Shown piece after piece: positions 1 through 7,355 of a stretch of 11,047 nt of DNA. The translations under genes and the position numbers were made by a program. The notes beneath the pieces were generated by a model. That model saw nothing but the letters and a program-made list of their open reading frames with translations, made no database searches and was not told where the DNA came from. Position 1 is the first letter of the stretch. Each line of letters begins with the position of its first letter. The stretch comes from Verrucomicrobiota bacterium (GTDB lineage: Bacteria; Verrucomicrobiota; Verrucomicrobiia; Chthoniobacterales; UBA10450), in assembly GCA_003218615.1 (NCBI GenBank), contig QHOD01000140.1, forward strand, positions 1 to 11,047. The letters run 5' to 3'.

Positions 1-680
1 GCCAGCCCGGCGTTTAAGACCGGCAAGGCGAAAATAATGATGAAAGCATTGACGAAATTGATCCAAGTAAAGAGTGGCAGCCGTCGCATCGTCATTCCCG
101 GAGCGCGGCACGAAATGACGGTCGCGATGATATTGACGGCCAGGCTGATCGATCCGATGCCCATCACGAAGATCGCGATCGCCCAGTAATCGACACCAAG
201 ATTTGAGGAATAAGGCGTCTCGCTCAAAGGCGCATAGGAAAACCACCCGACCGCGGGAGCGCCGCCAGCCAGCACGCTGAAGTGCAAAAGAATTCCGCCA
301 AGCGGGACCAGCCAGAAACCAAACGCGTTCAGGCGGGGGAAGGCCATGTCGCGCGCGCCGATCTGCAAAGGAAGAACGTAATTTATGAACCCGAACACCA
401 CCGGCATTACGACGAGAAAAATCATCGTCGTGCCATGCATGGTAAACAGCTGGTTGAACGTGTCCGGCTGGAGAAAATGATTGTTCGGCACGGCCAGCTG
501 GATGCGCATGAAGAGCGCCTCGACGCCGGCGACCACAAAAAAGAATAGAGCGGTCAAGAGATAGAGAACAGCGATGCGTTTGTGATCAACGGTGGAAAGC
601 CACGCGAGTCGATAGTGGGCGCGCTTGGCCGGATCGAGAATGGCGGCGCGGAACGCCGCCGTGGTGGTCGTGCCGTTCAT
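1..680 (-). CDS. ctaD: Cytochrome c oxidase subunit I, N-terminal part (cut by window edge)
   Basis: Catalytic subunit of the haem-copper terminal oxidase, which reduces oxygen to water and pumps protons across the inner membrane. The 226 visible residues start with ATG at 680 and read without a stop to the left edge; the rest of the gene lies outside the window. The family's opening motif STVDHKRIAVLY is at about residues 29-40, followed by the first membrane helix. TMHGTTMIFL at 80-89 contains His82, the expected low-spin haem a ligand. FINYVLPLQIGARDMAFPRLN follows at about 98-118, and further hydrophobic helices after it (about 120-140, 165-190 and 205-222). The CuB and haem a3 histidines lie in the missing part. 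The start overlaps the ctaC stop by four bases (ATGA), which implies translational coupling in a ctaCD operon. The family assignment is very secure; the oxidase subtype is inferred from the partner subunit. Confidence 0.97.
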   Translation of the reverse strand, partial: MNGTTTTAAFRAAILDPAKRAHYRLAWLSTVDHKRIAVLYLLTALFFFVVAGVEALFMRIQLAVPNNHFLQPDTFNQLFTMHGTTMIFLVVMPVVFGFINYVLPLQIGARDMAFPRLNAFGFWLVPLGGILLHFSVLAGGAPAVGWFSYAPLSETPYSSNLGVDYWAIAIFVMGIGSISLAVNIIATVISCRAPGMTMRRLPLFTWINFVNAFIIIFALPVLNAGL

Positions 681-1609
681 CTTAGCGACGAGAGGTATTC
701 TCCAAGTTGATCGAGCTGCTCGTCGGTAAAAGTGAAGTCCGGCATAAGCGCGCCCGGTTTGATGTGCTGCGGGCTCTTAAGCCAGAGGCGCATGTTGGCC
801 GGAGTATTTTCCAGGATTCCGGCGCCGAGTTGTTTGCGGCTGGCGACGTGCGTGAGATCCGGCGCGACACCCGCATCGGCCCCGGTCACGCCGCGAATGG
901 CGTGGCAGCTTATGCAGGTCGATGTCTGAAATAATGCCAGTCCCTTAACGGCGGCATCACTTTTCGGGGCTTGGCCCGGTTGCAATTGAGCCTGCTGCCA
1001 TTGTTCGAACTTCGCCGGTTCCTCCGCCACGACCACGATGCGCATCCAGGCGTGTTGGGTTCCGCAAAATTCCGAGCAGGTACCGAGGTAAACGCCCGGT
1101 TTGTCGGCTTGTAACCAGATGTGATTGTTCTGGCCAGGCACCGTCGTCATTTTGCGATTTAATTTCGGCACCCAGAATTCGTGCAACACATCCTTCGAAT
1201 CCAATCGGACAGACAACGGTTTGCCGACCGGAATGTGGATTTCGTTCGCGATTACAACTCCCGATGCCGAATAATTAGCCTGCCACCAGAATTGATGTCC
1301 GGTCACGACCAAATCGGGCGAAGGCGGCGGCGGCGGGTCGGCCAGATTCATCGCGCGGATCGTTAGCCCAAAAAGGAATAGAACGATCAGGAACGGAATA
1401 ATCGTCCAGGTGATCTCGACGATTTTGTTCTCCGAGATTTGCTTCGGATCAGGCTCGCCGTCGCGCCCGCGGAATCGAAAAAGCGCGTAGACAATCCCGC
1501 CCGCCACGATGACGAAAATAAGAAGGAAGATGATCGTGGAAATGACGCCGACACCACCGATCACGTGCGCCTGTGGCGACTGCGGATCGAGCGCACTGGA
1601 GGTGTTCAC
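677..1609 (-). CDS. ctaC: Cytochrome c oxidase subunit II with fused cytochrome c domain (caa3 type)
   Basis: Subunit II accepts electrons and passes them through CuA to subunit I. The 310 residues show two membrane helices (about 20-45 and 65-87), then a periplasmic cupredoxin domain with the aromatic electron-entry motif HQFWWQ (105-110). The CuA ligands are all visible: His143, then Cys178, Glu180, Cys182, His186 and Met189 in CSEFCGTQHAWM. A cytochrome c domain follows, with haem site CISCH at 232-236 and a likely axial Met289 in ALMPDF. This fusion defines caa3-type oxidases. The start is GTG, preceded by GAGG at an 8-nt spacing; there is no in-frame ATG before the upstream stop at 1631-1633. 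Many caa3 subunits have a lipoprotein-like signal peptide ahead of the SALDPxxPQA segment. Here that segment is at residues 5-14 with nothing before it, so either the signal is absent or helix 1 acts as anchor. ctaD follows with a 4-nt overlap. Confidence 0.96.
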   Translation of the reverse strand: MNTSSALDPQSPQAHVIGGVGVISTIIFLLIFVIVAGGIVYALFRFRGRDGEPDPKQISENKIVEITWTIIPFLIVLFLFGLTIRAMNLADPPPPPSPDLVVTGHQFWWQANYSASGVVIANEIHIPVGKPLSVRLDSKDVLHEFWVPKLNRKMTTVPGQNNHIWLQADKPGVYLGTCSEFCGTQHAWMRIVVVAEEPAKFEQWQQAQLQPGQAPKSDAAVKGLALFQTSTCISCHAIRGVTGADAGVAPDLTHVASRKQLGAGILENTPANMRLWLKSPQHIKPGALMPDFTFTDEQLDQLGEYLSSLR

Positions 1610-1833
1610 GCCAAAAACCTCATTCTTGCCTTACCTTGTTTCCTCTGAGACCCATGCCGTTTATGCGCTCGCGAAATTGACCAACGAGCGGCCAATTACA
1701 GAGCAACGCAGTGAGCGATGTCATGTCGTTCAATCCTCGCTTAAGCGGCAATTCTCTTTGGTACTTTTTTTTATTGGCGGCTGTAAAGCACAAAAGATTT
1801 GCAGCGATTCATCAAGACTTACCGACGTTTGTT

Positions 1834-1989
1834 TTAGTCGGAGCCGGCCCTGCCGGTGTAGAGCGGAGGTGCGTCTTCGGCGGCAGTCGATTGCGCGAAA
1901 GCCTCAGCCTCAGCTGCTTTCATGAATGCCTCATCCCTTACGCGCATCGTCAGGCGTATGTTCGTCAGTGGCAATCTGTGAAACGCCAT
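1834..1989 (-). CDS. Possible small protein of 51 residues, function unknown
   Basis: An ATG-to-TAA frame on the minus strand. It has a basic N-terminal third (MAFHRLPLTNIRLTMRVRDE) and an Ala/Glu-rich middle (KAAEAEAFAQ), ending in PPLYTGRAGSD. It has no membrane segment or known motif. I see no good ribosome binding site; alternative starts are the Met codons at residues 15 and 23. It lies between the response regulator and ctaC on the same strand. It may be a chance frame or the tail of a decayed gene. I do not recognise it. Confidence 0.15.
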   Translation of the reverse strand: MAFHRLPLTNIRLTMRVRDEAFMKAAEAEAFAQSTAAEDAPPLYTGRAGSD

Positions 1990-1996
1990 TCAAAGT

Positions 1997-2018
1997 GGCA
2001 TCCGCCGCCGCGGACGCC
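1997..2018 (-). terminator. Strong hairpin 20 nt after the response regulator gene
   Basis: On the minus strand GGCGTCCGC pairs with GCGGATGCC across a GGCG tetraloop: nine base pairs with one G-U wobble. It begins 20 nt beyond the response regulator stop, where a terminator would be expected. No uridine tract follows (only ACTTTG), so it is not a canonical intrinsic terminator. It may instead stabilise the 3' end or work with Rho. Confidence 0.35.
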
Positions 2019-2038
2019 CTAAAATCGGATAAATACGT

Positions 2039-2755
2039 CTACAATTGAATCAGGCCTCGCCGTGTAGCATTGGCGACGGCTTCGGTCCGGCTGATCACAT
2101 TCATCTTGGCGAAGATGGCTTTCACATGTGACTTCACGGTGCCTTCACTGATAAAGAGAGCTGAGCCGATCTCTTTGTTGCTTTTTCCCTGAGCCATCAG
2201 CTTGAGGACGTCGATTTCGCGATCGCTTAAGGTTTCGCCACTGACGCGTTGCGCGAGTTTGGCCGCGAGGTGCACCGGCACACAAGTTTCACCGGCGTGT
2301 ACTCGGCGAATGCAATCCATCAACGCTTCGCGCGGTGCGTCCTTGAGCAGGTAACCTTTGGCGCCGGCTTGAATGGCTCGGTAAATATCTTCGTCGCCGT
2401 CGAACGTGGTCAGGACGATGATGCGCGCTTTTTCATCACCGGCGCGAATTTCTTTAATCGCGCCGACGCCATCGAGCTCAGGCATGCGCAGATCGAGCAG
2501 CGTCACGTCGGGGTGATGCTGCTTCCAAAGATCAACCGCTTCGCGTCCATTCCCTGCCTCGCCGATGACGGTCATGTCCGCTTTCCGAGTGATGAGTGAG
2601 ACCAGGCCTTCGCGAACAACGCTGTGATCATCAACGATGAGCACAGTGATACGAGGTCTTTTTGTATCTCCGACTTTCGGCGCTTTCTCTGCAGCAGACT
2701 TTGATTTCCTTGCAGACTTCTTAGACTTCGTCACTGCTTTCTTTTTGGATGTCAT
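2039..2755 (-). CDS. NarL/FixJ-family response regulator (REC + LuxR-type HTH)
   Basis: DNA-binding partner of the sensor kinase encoded just upstream. The 238 residues begin with a Lys/Ser/Ala-rich tail (1-34), then a receiver domain at about 35-155: acidic pair Asp42-Asp43, phosphoacceptor Asp88 in TLLDLRMPE, the switch Thr at 116/117 and Lys138 in GYLLKDA. A LuxR-type helix-turn-helix follows at about 172-235, with the typical LSDREIDVLKLMAQGKSNKE and GTVKSHVKAIFAKM segments. All residues needed for phosphorylation are present. The ATG start overlaps the kinase stop by four bases (ATGA), so the two are made together. The basic tail is longer than in typical NarL proteins of about 210-215 residues and resembles a histone H1-like or AT-hook-poor basic tail; it may add non-specific DNA affinity (inference). 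The target genes are not evident. Confidence 0.95.
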   Translation of the reverse strand: MTSKKKAVTKSKKSARKSKSAAEKAPKVGDTKRPRITVLIVDDHSVVREGLVSLITRKADMTVIGEAGNGREAVDLWKQHHPDVTLLDLRMPELDGVGAIKEIRAGDEKARIIVLTTFDGDEDIYRAIQAGAKGYLLKDAPREALMDCIRRVHAGETCVPVHLAAKLAQRVSGETLSDREIDVLKLMAQGKSNKEIGSALFISEGTVKSHVKAIFAKMNVISRTEAVANATRRGLIQL

Positions 2756-5700
2756 GACATTGATTCCCCATTGCAGGGCAGCAGCACGGTGACCTTCGTA
2801 CCTTTGCCCCGTGAGCTGGTGATTTTCAATTGGCCGCCCATTTGTTCGACCCGCTCGCGCATTCCACTAAGACCCACACCGTCATGCCGATCTTTGACTT
2901 TGAATCCGTCGCCATCATCACGAAGTTCCAGACGAAGTTCCTTCGCCTTGTAGCTTATTCGCGTTTCGAAGTTGCGAGCGCGGGCGTACTTGAGCGTGTT
3001 GGTCAACGCTTCTTGTCCGATGTGGAGAAGATTCTCCTGCCAAGGCTGTGGAAGCTTCGGTAGTTTGCCTTGCGCTGCGAACTTTGTGTGGAGCGCCGTT
3101 CCAACAGTCGTGTTCTTAATCGTACCTTTGAGCGCGTCCCAAAAATTGTGTTCTTGCAAGGCCCGAGGACGCAACGCGTGCACCGATCTGCGTGCTTCGC
3201 TCAGACTCTGCCGAGCTAATTCACCGGCCCGGTGCAAATGATTGTCCGCTTCCTTGCGATACCCGCACGAAACCGCGTCCTCGGCTGCTTCCAATTGCAC
3301 GATTACACCCGTAAAACCTTGCGCGAGCGTGTCGTGAATGTCTCGCGCCATTCGATTTCGTTCTTCGAAAACTGCGGCTCGTTGACCTTGCTCGGCAAAC
3401 TCATTGAGTTGAATGGCAAGCATGACTTGATGGGCGAGTGCCTGGGTTAATTCGATTTCCTCCGGGCGATAAGCTCCACGGTCGGCGTGGCGGACTCCAA
3501 TAAAACCCTTAACATGTCCAGCCACTAAAATCGGAACTGCCAAAAACCTTTTCGCTCCTTTTTGCATCATATAGTCGCGCCACTCGCCCTTCACGCGCGG
3601 ATCAGTCTCGAGATCTTCACAGACGACGGGACCTGCCATGAAGAGAAGTTCCTGGATTATTTGGTTCTGTTTCCAAGACAACGGGTTCTTCATGATTGGA
3701 TGCTGCGCGTCAGGCGCGGCGGGCTTTGCGCCGTCCGCCATCAACCGCAAAACGAGTGAGTCAGTCGATTCGTCGAATAACCACAAAGTCACGCCTTGCG
3801 CGTTCAAAAGGCGACCAATGGTACTTAACATCTGCCCGATGAGTTTCTCCGGTTCTGGCGCAGTCGCTAAGACATCCAAACTCTGCGCCAGCGCCTCAAC
3901 TTGTCCGCGCGCCACCTGCTCGGAAGCGCGCAGTGCCTCCTCGGAGCGTTTGCTTTCGGTTATGTCGATAACCGTGCCCACGAACTCCACAAGGTGGCCG
4001 GCCTCGTCGCAAACCGGATGACCGACCGCGTGGATGTGCTTGACGGCGCCGCTCGGGTGAACAATCCGGTAATCCGTTTCGAATTCCGCTTTTTCCCGAA
4101 TGGCGCTTTCGAACAGTTCCCTCACTCTTTCCTGGTCCTCCGAACAAAGGCGCTGAAAGAATGTTTCGAATCGCGGCGGCCCGGCATCCGGATCGAAACC
4201 AAGCACGCGATAAGTTTCCTCTGACCAGTACCTGATTTCGCCTGAAGCAGGTGTCCATGCCCAACTCCCGGTATGGCTGAGGCGTTGTGCTTCCTCCAGA
4301 TAAGCTTCGCTCTCGCGGCGGGCCCTTTCCGCCAGCTTGCGTTGAATGGCCACGCCCGCGAGATATGTAATGTGCTTGATTGTCTCCTGCTCGCGCGGGC
4401 TCGGGCTGCGTGGCTCGCGATAATACATGGCAAACGTTCCGATCACTTTGCCTTCGGAGGAGAAGATCGGCGTGGACCAACAAGCGCGGAGCGAATGCGC
4501 CAAAGCCAGGTCGCGAAAATCAGCCCATAATGGATCGGCCGCAATGTCGGACACAATCACTTGTTCGGCGCGGTATGCGGCTGTTCCGCATGAGCCGACA
4601 GCAGGCCCGATAAAAGCTCCGTCGATCGCTTCCGTATAAGTTTTGGGGAGATTCGGCGCTGCGCCGTGCCGCAACTGCTTGCCGTTCGGATCCATTAATA
4701 AAATTGAGGCAAGGACACCGGAGGATTGCTCTTCCACGAGCACGCATAGCTTATCGAGTATCTCGGCCAGTGAATCGCCTTTGGCCACCATCTCGAGAAC
4801 TCTATTCTCGCCGGCCAACAGCGCTTCTCGCCTCTTCCGCTGGCTAATGTCTCTGATGATCGCCTGGTAATATCGGCCGCGCAGCGCTGCTAGAGAAACC
4901 TCCACCGGAATCACCTCGCCATTTTTGCGCAGGAATTTTCGCTCGAAACGAAAAGATCCCTCCGCTTTCAATTTCTCGATCCGGTCCCGAAACAGATGGA
5001 GTTCTTCCGGAACGTATGTGTCGGTAACTGAAGAGCCGATCAGTTCCTCTTCCAGACGACCTGCCAGCTTGATGCCTGCCGGGTTCACCAACACCCATTT
5101 GCTATCCGCATCGAGAACGCAGATGGCGTCGGGCGAAGCATTGATGAGATCGCGATATTTTTCCTCGCTTGTCCGCAGATCTGCCTCTGCACGATCACGT
5201 TCAATCGCAACTCGTGCCAGGTAGGTCGCCTTCTCGATAAGCTCGAGGTCGTGCGCGCTCGGACGTCGCGTTTCGCGCTCATAAATGCAAAAAGTTCCCA
5301 GGACCTTTCCTTCCGAGGACAATATTGGGTTCGACCAGGAGGCTCGCAGCCCATGACTTAGTGCAGCGGCACGATGCTCCGGCACTTCCCAAAGCGGATC
5401 AGTCGCGATATCAGAAACTATGACCGCTGATCCGCGATAGGCCGCCGTCCCGCAAGAGCCGGCACACGGTCCGATAGGCAGCTTTTCCATCTCCTGCCTC
5501 CATCCTTTGGGAAGACTCGGGCCGGCCACCGAAGCGAGATGAAGACCATCGGAACGAAGCAGTAAAATCGAAGCAAGCGTACCGGGACGGTACTCTTCGA
5601 TAATCTGACACAGGACATTCAGGATCTCCTTGAGCGGAACGCCGGTGGCGATCATCTCGAGAAGACGCTTTTCACCAGCGAACAGGGCCTCTCCCCGCTT

Positions 5701-6552
5701 GCGCTCGCTGATGTCCACTGTAGTCCCGATGTAACTATCGACTTCGCCAGAGGGCCCGAGGGCGGGTCGGCCTACTCCCTGGACATGCTTAATAGCTCCG
5801 TCCGGAAGCGCGAGCCGGAATTCCAGGTCAAAACCGCTTCTCTCGCGAATTGCTTCATCGAGCCGATGCTTAATAAATGATCGATCTTCCGGGTGAACCG
5901 TTTCCATGAATAACTCGAAAGACGACTTGGTCTTCCCAGGATCGAAGCCAAAGATCCGGTAATGCTCCTCTGACCAGGTAGCCTTTCCGCTGGCAACATT
6001 CCAGCTCCAGGTTCCGGTGCGGCTGATTCTCTGTCCCTCAGCTAGAAATGCTTTGCCGCGCCGGATCTTCTCTTCCGCGCTTTTGCGCTCAATGATCTCA
6101 CTCTGCAATTCTTCATTCGCACGCGACAGTTTCGCGGTTCGCTCTTCAACCTTCGCTTCGAGCTCATTCCGCGCTTTCCGAAGCTCGTATTCGCTGTCGC
6201 GCAGGCGATTCTCGGCGCGTTTGCGGGAGGTGCTCCAAGAGCTAATAACCAACGCTGAGAAAAAAAATGCGACCGTGGTAGGGACGTCCCGAGCGCTAAA
6301 CTGAAATGCGAGAAACGGTTCGGTGAAGAAGAAGTTGATGGACAAAGTCGACAGCAAGACCGCAAGCAATCCGGGTCCTGTGCCGCCAAACCACGTGCTC
6401 AGCAGAACGGCCGGAAAAAAGAGGGAGGTTCGTACGCCAAAGCTTTGCAGTGGGAAAGTAACGGCAGTGGAGATCGCGACAGATAAAATAGACAGACCGT
6501 ACCGCCAAACGGCCGGCGCAACTCGTCGCAAACCAAGATCTGACTTCAACAT
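2752..6552 (-). CDS. Membrane sensor histidine kinase: DUF4118, three PAS, three GAF, HisKA_3 and HATPase
   Basis: A 1266-residue NarL-class sensor kinase. Residues 15-107 form a KdpD-like membrane module (DUF4118) with about four hydrophobic segments, including STWFGGTGPGLLAVLLSTLS. A coiled coil spans about 108-165. Then follow PAS1 (175-285), GAF1 (290-455), PAS2 (460-572), GAF2 (580-740), PAS3 (750-868) and GAF3 (885-1050). The catalytic core has HisKA_3 motif ERNRMARDIHDTLAQGF with phosphoacceptor His1073. The ATP-binding domain has the N-box EALTNTLKYA (Asn1185), DDGDGF (1212-1217), GVGLSGM (1225-1231) and GKGT (1249-1252). There is no attached receiver domain. GAF1 and GAF2 are close paralogues, both with SCGTAAYR and VIVSDIA; PAS1 and PAS3 also pair, so the sensory part grew by duplication. 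The start is ATG with GGAG 8 nt upstream. The signal is unknown; no haem, flavin or phytochrome ligand site is clear. Confidence 0.95.
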   Translation of the reverse strand: MLKSDLGLRRVAPAVWRYGLSILSVAISTAVTFPLQSFGVRTSLFFPAVLLSTWFGGTGPGLLAVLLSTLSINFFFTEPFLAFQFSARDVPTTVAFFFSALVISSWSTSRKRAENRLRDSEYELRKARNELEAKVEERTAKLSRANEELQSEIIERKSAEEKIRRGKAFLAEGQRISRTGTWSWNVASGKATWSEEHYRIFGFDPGKTKSSFELFMETVHPEDRSFIKHRLDEAIRERSGFDLEFRLALPDGAIKHVQGVGRPALGPSGEVDSYIGTTVDISERKRGEALFAGEKRLLEMIATGVPLKEILNVLCQIIEEYRPGTLASILLLRSDGLHLASVAGPSLPKGWRQEMEKLPIGPCAGSCGTAAYRGSAVIVSDIATDPLWEVPEHRAAALSHGLRASWSNPILSSEGKVLGTFCIYERETRRPSAHDLELIEKATYLARVAIERDRAEADLRTSEEKYRDLINASPDAICVLDADSKWVLVNPAGIKLAGRLEEELIGSSVTDTYVPEELHLFRDRIEKLKAEGSFRFERKFLRKNGEVIPVEVSLAALRGRYYQAIIRDISQRKRREALLAGENRVLEMVAKGDSLAEILDKLCVLVEEQSSGVLASILLMDPNGKQLRHGAAPNLPKTYTEAIDGAFIGPAVGSCGTAAYRAEQVIVSDIAADPLWADFRDLALAHSLRACWSTPIFSSEGKVIGTFAMYYREPRSPSPREQETIKHITYLAGVAIQRKLAERARRESEAYLEEAQRLSHTGSWAWTPASGEIRYWSEETYRVLGFDPDAGPPRFETFFQRLCSEDQERVRELFESAIREKAEFETDYRIVHPSGAVKHIHAVGHPVCDEAGHLVEFVGTVIDITESKRSEEALRASEQVARGQVEALAQSLDVLATAPEPEKLIGQMLSTIGRLLNAQGVTLWLFDESTDSLVLRLMADGAKPAAPDAQHPIMKNPLSWKQNQIIQELLFMAGPVVCEDLETDPRVKGEWRDYMMQKGAKRFLAVPILVAGHVKGFIGVRHADRGAYRPEEIELTQALAHQVMLAIQLNEFAEQGQRAAVFEERNRMARDIHDTLAQGFTGVIVQLEAAEDAVSCGYRKEADNHLHRAGELARQSLSEARRSVHALRPRALQEHNFWDALKGTIKNTTVGTALHTKFAAQGKLPKLPQPWQENLLHIGQEALTNTLKYARARNFETRISYKAKELRLELRDDGDGFKVKDRHDGVGLSGMRERVEQMGGQLKITSSRGKGTKVTVLLPCNGESMS

Positions 6553-6638
6553 TCTCTTGACTCCAAAAGTCTACGTTAGGCGATCAAACCCTTGGAAGTT
6601 TAACGATTCAGAGCTCGACACGCCACTCTTCTTTCCTC

Positions 6639-6650
6639 CCTCGAAAGAGG
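6639..6650 (+). other. Short hairpin with GAAA tetraloop
   Basis: CCTC and GAGG flank a GAAA loop of the GNRA type, giving a 4-bp stem. It lies in the divergent region, immediately before the REP-like element. It could be part of the same mobile or structured element, or chance. Confidence 0.25.
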
Positions 6651-6655
6651 CACTC

Positions 6656-6708
6656 CAAAATCCCGCCAAGGCTTCGTGGTGCGAAGCGGAGGTGGGTCTA
6701 AAATTTTG
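6656..6708. repeat. REP-like compound palindrome in the divergent intergenic region
   Basis: Three nested paired arms are visible. The inner GCTTCG/CGAAGC (6671-6676 and 6682-6687) encloses a 5-nt loop. The middle CCCGCC/GGTGGG (6662-6667 and 6691-6696) has one G-T wobble and is separated from the inner stem by a symmetrical 3x3 internal loop. The outer CAAAAT/ATTTTG (6656-6661 and 6703-6708) has a 6-nt bulge on one side. The size and form resemble repetitive extragenic palindromes. Only one copy is in this window, so its repetitive nature is inferred from form. It lies in the 174 bases between the kinase start and the next plus-strand frame. Confidence 0.45.
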
Positions 6709-6726
6709 CATGAAACAATTAACAGA

Positions 6727-6897
6727 ATGAAAACCAACCAACGCGAAAACAATTTCAGGCGCACGCTACGTAAGATTTTCCGCCGGCGTATGCGCAGGCA
6801 CGACGCCATGCTCGTGCTCAACATGTCGATCTTTAATTTTACCGACGGCTGGAGGCGCACGTTTTCGAAACATGAATACGCGCGGTTTTACGCCTGA
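6727..6897 (+). CDS. Possible small basic protein of 56 residues, function unknown
   Basis: An ATG frame starting MKTNQRENNFRRTLRK, with a strongly Arg/Lys-rich first half (RKIFRRRMRRHD) and a more ordinary second half (MLVLNMSIFNFTDGWRRTF). There is no membrane helix or known motif. It overlaps the start of the next gene by 26 bases, and no clear ribosome binding site precedes it. A six-residue frame (MKQLTE) starting at 6710 ends in TGA overlapping this ATG, which could couple translation. It may be chance coding in the 5' leader of the SRPBCC gene; alternatively a basic nucleic-acid-binding peptide. I do not recognise it. Confidence 0.3.
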   Translation: MKTNQRENNFRRTLRKIFRRRMRRHDAMLVLNMSIFNFTDGWRRTFSKHEYARFYA

Positions 6898-7339
6898 CAA
6901 ACAGATGCCAAAGAAGGGGACCAGACCACTGGCGATGGACGCCGCCGAGGGATCAATCGCGGTCAAGGCGCCGGTCGCCGCTGTCTACAAGCGCTGGCTG
7001 GCGTTTGAAGACTACCCAGAATTTATCACTGTGATCAAACGGGTGCGCAAATTGGACGCGAACCATTTTATCGCGTCGCTCGTTTTCAACGGAAAGCAAC
7101 ATGAAGCCACCCTTGAGATGATGCTGCGCGTTCCGGAGCGAAGACTCGCCTGGCGAACTCTCGCCGACCACCGCGCTCTGGATCATTTCGCCGCGGGTGT
7201 CGTTTCTTTTGCGTCGCTTTCTCATCGGAGCACTTGCGTGACCCTGAAGCTGACCTCGAGCTTCGGCGGCGCCGTTTCGCGTCGGATCGACAAGTATCTG
7301 CACAATTTCAAACGGCTGATCGAGAAAAGCATTCGCTGA
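6872..7339 (+). CDS. SRPBCC-fold protein, cyclase/dehydrase (COQ10-like) family
   Basis: A 155-residue protein with the START/Bet v1-like fold, which has a deep hydrophobic ligand pocket. Family features are the beta-strand opening GSIAVKAPVAAVYKRW (27-42), the conserved FEDYPEFITVIKRVRKLD (45-62), the middle strands HEATLEMMLRVPERRLAWRT (77-96) and the C-terminal amphipathic helix (about 134-153) that closes the pocket. In this family the closest described roles are ubiquinone binding (COQ10) and aromatic polyketide cyclisation, but most bacterial members have no known ligand. The first 26 residues are poorly conserved in character; Met12 (6905) and Met22 (6935) are alternative starts, and none has a well-spaced binding site. 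There is no signal peptide, so it is cytoplasmic. The thioredoxin relic follows after 16 nt. Confidence 0.8.
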   Translation: MNTRGFTPDKQMPKKGTRPLAMDAAEGSIAVKAPVAAVYKRWLAFEDYPEFITVIKRVRKLDANHFIASLVFNGKQHEATLEMMLRVPERRLAWRTLADHRALDHFAAGVVSFASLSHRSTCVTLKLTSSFGGAVSRRIDKYLHNFKRLIEKSIR

Positions 7340-7355
7340 AAGAGCGACAAGTGCA

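Larger units (their letters stand above)
1610..2038. other. Long intergenic stretch between the oxidase operon and the two-component operon
   Basis: About 430 bases with no gene that I can support well. It must hold the ctaC promoter (minus strand), but I see no clear -35/-10 pair. Visible items are a 10-nt palindrome CGCTTAAGCG at 1738-1747, a run of eight T at 1765-1772 (A-rich upstream DNA as seen by ctaC), a small minus-strand ORF at 1834-1989, a plus-strand dinucleotide-fold-like motif at 1813-1863 and a strong hairpin at 1997-2018. The length and scattered protein-like pieces suggest a decayed gene, but this is inference. Confidence 0.5.

Noticed and set aside
282..548. An 88-codon plus-strand frame opposite ctaD
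   Set aside because: Antisense to the strongly conserved oxidase subunit I; charged, low-complexity translation.
1738..1772. Palindrome CGCTTAAGCG followed by a run of eight T, considered as a plus-strand terminator
   Set aside because: The palindrome has no loop, lies 17 bases before the T-run, and no plus-strand gene ends upstream of it.
3896..4483. A 195-codon minus-strand frame inside the sensor kinase gene
   Set aside because: It lies wholly within the well-supported kinase on the same strand but in another frame, is Arg/Gly-rich and has no domain; it is a shadow of the real gene.
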